Assembly: GCA_002433595.1 (NCBI GenBank)
Contig: DJIL01000015.1
Location: forward strand, 6,932-13,850
Direction of reading: 5' to 3'
Source: a bacterium UBP8_UBA6595
Lineage (GTDB): Bacteria > Margulisbacteria > Marinamargulisbacteria > UBA6595
Length of the DNA stretch: 6,919 bases
Shown here: positions 5,775-6,919 of the stretch, one piece after another
Numbering within the stretch: the first letter of the stretch is position 1
Layout of the letters: each line of letters begins with the position of its first letter
Position numbers and translations under genes: made by a program
Notes under the pieces: model-generated
What the model saw: only the letters and a program-made list of their open reading frames with translations
Told to the model about the DNA's origin: nothing
Database searches by the model: none

Positions 5775-6449
5775 TTAATTTTCCGAAATAATTTGCAAAA
5801 CTTGCCCCGGATAAATTGTCGTTTCATTTTCAAGACTTGCGCGATTATTTTCGTATAAGAGCGTCCATTTTTCAGGGTCATTGTATACTGTTGGCTGCGC
5901 GGCAATGGAATTTAGGGTATCGCCAGGTTGAACCACATAGTCGGTTGTTTTTGATGCAGACTGAATACTTTGAAGCCGTGCATTTTGACTGGCCACTTCG
6001 GCTTCTAAAGCCGTTACTTTTTCTTCTAACCGTGTAGCTTTTTTTTCTGAAGCCATGTATTGCCTATTTTTATTATTCAACCGTTGTTGGAGTGTCGTGG
6101 CTTGGGCCGCTAATTGGTCTCGGTCCGCTATTTTTAACGCTGCCTGTTTCTGAGCGTCCAGGGTATCCGCTTTGGCACTGGCATAATGGGTATAAAAGCG
6201 ATCCAGCGTTTTGTTTGCTTTTTTATAATCTTTCTTATTGGCATGCGCTTGCCCTGTGTCATAAAGCGTTTGAAGCGTTTGGTAGTGATTGGGCACCCAC
6301 GTTGGCATCTTAAGCGCGACGGCTTCTGCCATAACAGCCTCTGCATTGGCCGTTTCTTTTTCAACGCGTGATTGCAGCTCGGAATCACTACAGCCTGTCA
6401 ATACACCCACTGCAACAATTGCGATTCCAAATACAGCGGTTATGTTCAT
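5775..6449 (-). CDS. LysM-domain lipoprotein with long coiled coil
   Basis: A 224-residue envelope protein. A hydrophobic signal segment (residues 4-19) ends in the lipobox LTGC with lipidated Cys20. Ser at the next position would favour outer-membrane sorting if a Lol system exists. Residues 22-165 are Ala-, Gln-, Lys- and Glu-rich helix, including a strong coiled coil at about 108-165. A C-terminal LysM domain spans about 171-221 (YVVQPGDTLNSIA to YPGQVLQI) and should bind peptidoglycan. The likely job is to tether the envelope to, or space it from, the cell wall; no enzymatic domain is present. Unusually, the signal peptide has no Lys or Arg before the hydrophobic core. The ATG is preceded by AAGGA with good spacing, the best ribosome binding site in the window. 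The gene is convergent with the operon and lies downstream of tRNA-Asn on the same strand. Confidence 0.88.
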   Translation of the reverse strand: MNITAVFGIAIVAVGVLTGCSDSELQSRVEKETANAEAVMAEAVALKMPTWVPNHYQTLQTLYDTGQAHANKKDYKKANKTLDRFYTHYASAKADTLDAQKQAALKIADRDQLAAQATTLQQRLNNKNRQYMASEKKATRLEEKVTALEAEVASQNARLQSIQSASKTTDYVVQPGDTLNSIAAQPTVYNDPEKWTLLYENNRASLENETTIYPGQVLQIISEN

Positions 6450-6456
6450 TTGATAG

Positions 6457-6461
6457 TCCTT
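6457..6461 (-). promoter_or_regulatory. Ribosome binding site of the LysM lipoprotein gene
   Basis: On the minus strand AAGGA lies 7 bases before the ATG at 6449-6447, which supports that start. It is the only strong Shine-Dalgarno-like sequence before any gene in this window. Confidence 0.7.
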
Positions 6462-6469
6462 ATGTTTAA

Positions 6470-6530
6470 AAGTTATTGCGATAGCAAAAAAAATTACGAA
6501 AAAGAAAATAATAATTTAATAATTTAAAAT
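6470..6530. other. Very AT-rich spacer between tRNA-Asn and the LysM gene
   Basis: This stretch is nearly all A and T, with a run of nine A and a directly repeated AATAATTT near 6508-6523. It could hold the LysM gene promoter on the minus strand or an upstream A-tract that strengthens one, but no convincing -35/-10 pair stands out. No hairpin followed by T is seen after tRNA-Asn, so the lipoprotein could also be transcribed by read-through from the tRNA promoter. No open frame of interest is present. Confidence 0.4.
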
Positions 6531-6560
6531 GAATGGGTGGCGTATGAAAGTCCTTTACTT

Positions 6561-6636
6561 TGGCTCCCCCGGTCGGATTCGAACCAACGACCCAGCGGTT
6601 AACAGCCGCTTGCTCTGCCAACTGAGCTACAGGGGA
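6561..6636 (-). tRNA. tRNA-Asn (anticodon GTT)
   Basis: A complete 76-base cloverleaf on the minus strand. The acceptor stem TCCCCTG pairs with CGGGGGA (one T-G wobble). The D stem is GCTC/GAGC, the anticodon stem AGCGG/CCGCT with loop CTGTTAA, and the T stem GTTGG/CCGAC with loop TTCGAAT. The discriminator base is G and CCA is encoded (plus-strand TGG at 6561-6563). The anticodon GTT lies at plus positions 6601-6603 and reads AAC and AAU. A strong promoter lies just upstream and the predicted 5' leader is about 11 bases. Confidence 0.97.
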
Positions 6637-6654
6637 ACAATCTCAGGCTTATTT

Positions 6655-6684
6655 AGTGTATCGATTGTACGAGTTTCTTGTCAA
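6655..6684 (-). promoter_or_regulatory. Promoter of tRNA-Asn
   Basis: On the minus strand a perfect TTGACA -35 (6684-6679) is followed after 18 bases by TACACT (6660-6655; 4 of 6 matches to TATAAT). Transcription would start near 6648, about 11 bases before the mature tRNA end at 6636. The -35 overlaps that of the divergent tRNA-Ser promoter by five bases. Confidence 0.65.
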
Positions 6685-6707
6685 GCGTTGGTCAAGTTGG
6701 GTATGAT
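6678..6707 (+). promoter_or_regulatory. Promoter of tRNA-Ser
   Basis: TTGTCA at 6678-6683 (5 of 6) and TATGAT at 6702-6707 (5 of 6) are separated by 18 bases. Transcription would start near 6714, about 5 bases before the tRNA. GTCAAG occurs twice, at 6680-6685 and 6691-6696, eleven bases or one helical turn apart; this may be a protein contact site or coincidence. Confidence 0.65.
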
Positions 6708-6718
6708 GAGTAAATTGC

Positions 6719-6808
6719 GGAAAGGTGTCCGAGCGGTTGAAGGAGCACGCCTGGAACGCGTGTATACAGGAAACTGTATCGTGGGTTCGAATCCCACCCT
6801 TTCTGCCA
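6719..6808 (+). tRNA. tRNA-Ser (anticodon GGA)
   Basis: A 90-base class II tRNA. The acceptor GGAAAGG pairs with CCTTTCT (G-T at the first pair). The anticodon stem CACGC/GCGTG (6746-6750 and 6758-6762) closes loop CTGGAAC with anticodon GGA at 6753-6755, reading UCC and UCU. The long variable arm characteristic of Ser is a perfect 6-bp stem ATACAG/CTGTAT (6764-6769 and 6774-6779) with a GAAA loop. The T stem is GTGGG/CCCAC with loop TTCGAAT. The discriminator is G and CCA is encoded at 6806-6808. Confidence 0.97.
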
Positions 6809-6820
6809 GGCATAGCTGGC
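6805..6820 (+). repeat. Small hairpin at the tRNA-Ser 3' end
   Basis: GCCAG (6805-6809) pairs with CTGGC (6816-6820) around a 6-base loop, so in the precursor the CCA end would be folded into a trailer hairpin. It may affect 3' processing. No T-run follows, so it is not called as a terminator. Confidence 0.3.
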
Positions 6821-6878
6821 GGTATTTGCCGTTAACCGAGAACTAATTAGCCTGTACAAATTCATTAGACACCGGATT

Positions 6879-6919
6879 GTGCCAAATGTGTGTGACAAAT
6901 GTGTGTGCCAAATGTGCCA
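6879..6919. repeat. 13-base tandem repeat, open at the window edge
   Basis: Units start at 6879 (GTGCCAAATGTGT), 6892 (GTGACAAATGTGT, one change) and 6905 (GTGCCAAATGTGC), followed by CA at the edge. The array probably continues beyond the window, so its true length, period and role cannot be judged. The remaining bases after tRNA-Ser (6821-6878) show no gene. Confidence 0.7.

Noticed and set aside
6821..6878. Search for a terminator after tRNA-Ser
   Set aside because: Short GC-containing inverted segments such as GGC/GCC near 6818-6830 are present, but no stable stem with a following T-run.
6529..6898. Open frames on both strands spanning the tRNA genes
   Set aside because: They read through tRNA-Asn and tRNA-Ser sequence and are artefacts of structured RNA genes.

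Overview
The window looks like ordinary bacterial chromosome carrying a long housekeeping operon. Nothing in it points to a plasmid, phage or transposon. The lineage cannot be fixed from sequence alone. A lipoprotein with a lipobox and LysM domain, tRNAs with encoded CCA, all-ATG starts and moderate base composition fit many free-living bacteria, probably diderm. Most start codons lack a recognisable Shine-Dalgarno sequence.

Positions 86-5751 hold eight plus-strand genes packed with no gap above 9 bases. They are two unrecognised small proteins (86-583 and 583-897), aroA (907-2205), hisD (2208-3482), folP (3479-4294), folK (4291-4758), tsaE (4755-5228) and a thioredoxin-like redox protein (5194-5751). 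Three consecutive junctions (hisD/folP, folP/folK, folK/tsaE) are ATGA overlaps, so translational coupling is likely. FolK and FolP are consecutive steps of folate synthesis. AroA lies on the shikimate route to chorismate, the source of the p-aminobenzoate that FolP uses. HisD (last steps of histidine synthesis) and TsaE (tRNA t6A modification) have no obvious pathway link to these. A promoter-like and operator-like element sits just before the first gene.

The most striking non-coding signal is a perfect 16-base palindrome, TGTTTCACGTGAAACA, at 3115-3130 inside hisD. It matches the ParB-binding parS consensus exactly. This suggests that the segment is chromosomal, lies near the replication origin, and that part of hisD doubles as a centromere site.

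On the right, a LysM lipoprotein gene (6449-5775, minus) converges on the operon with only 23 bases between stop codons. Next come tRNA-Asn(GTT) on minus (6636-6561) and tRNA-Ser(GGA) on plus (6719-6808). These two tRNAs diverge from an 82-base spacer in which two sigma70-like promoters share one -35 segment in a symmetric layout. The window ends in a short 13-base tandem repeat that runs off the edge.
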